5,746 bases of DNA from an uncultured Haloferula sp. (lineage in GTDB: Bacteria; Verrucomicrobiota; Verrucomicrobiae; Verrucomicrobiales; Akkermansiaceae), in NCBI GenBank assembly GCA_946481625.1, contig CAMLOZ010000264.1, forward strand, positions 1 through 5,746, written 5' to 3'. This document shows, piece after piece, positions 5,359 through 5,746 of this stretch. Under the pieces are notes generated by a model. It was not told the DNA's origin and ran no database searches. It was given only the letters and a program-made list of their open reading frames with translations. Position numbers and translations under genes: made by a program. Numbering within the stretch: position 1 is the stretch's first letter; each line of letters begins with the position of its first letter.

Positions 5359-5746
5359 ATGGGAAGATCCGAGACCCCCCGCTCCGAAAGCTTCTCCGCC
5401 CGGTTTCGAACCGGCGGCGCGGCACGGTCGTCTCTCCCCGTTTTCCTCGCTCTTTTCGCCCTTCCGCTCGTAGCACCGGCCCAGACCGCCACGACCACGA
5501 ATGCGCTTCCGCGGGTGGTGATCCCCACCTCGAACCGCCCGACCGCTCCGGTGAGGCCGGTCAACCCCGCCAAGGGCATCCTCTATCCCTGGCGCCAGAA
5601 TATCACCGCCACCGTCTTCTGGATCGGCGAAACCCCGACCCAGAACAACCCGACGCCCAACGATAAATCGTCCTGGGACCAGCGATGGGCGGACAATTTC
5701 GGCGGCTACGACGACCCCAGCCCCACCGCACGCATCGCCGACCATC
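5359..5746 (+). CDS. Secreted protein of unknown function (C-terminus beyond window)
   Basis: The first 129 residues of a longer protein are visible, with no stop before the window end. Residues 1-41 look like an export signal with an unusually long basic N-region of about 25 residues (many Ser and Arg), then a hydrophobic core LPVFLALFALPLVAPA (26-41) and a likely cut after APA, before Gln42. A Thr/Pro-rich low-complexity stretch (43-70) follows, then a more structured part starting at GILYPWRQNITATVFWIGE. It contains TQNNPTPNDKSSWDQRW and FGGYDDPSPTARI. From memory this NNPTPN..SSWD...FGGYDDP pattern recurs in uncharacterised secreted proteins of Verrucomicrobiota; I know no function. The start is the only ATG in frame before the signal core and follows an A/G-rich stretch (5343-5358) with no canonical Shine-Dalgarno. 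It starts 14 nt after nadB, so co-transcription is possible although the functions look unrelated. Confidence 0.75.
   Translation, partial: MGRSETPRSESFSARFRTGGAARSSLPVFLALFALPLVAPAQTATTTNALPRVVIPTSNRPTAPVRPVNPAKGILYPWRQNITATVFWIGETPTQNNPTPNDKSSWDQRWADNFGGYDDPSPTARIADH

Noticed and set aside
3617..5476. A 619-codon open frame on the minus strand covering all of nadB.
   Set aside because: nadB on the plus strand is unmistakable with all active-site motifs. The antisense product is low-complexity, with no recognisable domain; GC-rich codon use commonly leaves such mirror frames open.
1..5746. tRNA/rRNA genes, CRISPR arrays, insertion-sequence ends, attachment sites or phage genes.
   Set aside because: None seen: no tRNA-like cloverleaf, no regularly spaced repeats, no transposase or integrase frame, and every gap between genes is 110 nt or shorter.

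Overview
The window is a compact, GC-rich stretch of bacterial chromosome with six protein-coding genes, two of them cut by the window ends. There are no RNA genes, mobile elements, CRISPR arrays or large repeats. The organism is a Gram-negative (diderm) bacterium, because it carries lpxD (lipid A) and ompH/skp (outer-membrane protein chaperone). I infer Verrucomicrobiota, possibly the Luteolibacter/Haloferula side. That rests on GC-rich codon use, mostly poor Shine-Dalgarno signals, a longer-than-usual OmpH protein, and a secreted protein at the right end that resembles, from memory, uncharacterised verrucomicrobial proteins. The assignment is not proven by the sequence.

Left part (1-1252, minus strand): ompH/skp is followed after 16 nt by lpxD, which leaves the window at its C-terminal end. 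This is an envelope-biogenesis pair. The bamA gene that usually precedes skp is not there. Instead a 110-nt divergent intergenic region (1253-1362) separates skp from panC.

Right part (plus strand): panC (pantothenate synthetase, 1363-2208); a secreted alpha/beta-hydrolase with an additional uncharacterised C-terminal domain (2265-3650); nadB (L-aspartate oxidase, 3731-5344); and the start of a secreted protein of unknown function (from 5359 to the window end). Gaps between the plus-strand genes are 56, 80 and 14 nt. They could be co-transcribed, but two small hairpin regions (3652-3695 and 5324-5342) may divide them.

The plus-strand genes do not form one pathway. panC serves coenzyme A synthesis and nadB serves NAD synthesis, and each stands without its usual partners (panB/panD; nadA/nadC). 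The two exported proteins act outside the cytoplasm. The window looks like ordinary core chromosome. The parts worth a second look are the unknown secreted protein, the unusual hydrolase fusion, a tiny upstream ORF overlapping the hydrolase start, and the general lack of ribosome-binding sites on the plus-strand genes. I found no convincing novel multi-gene system.
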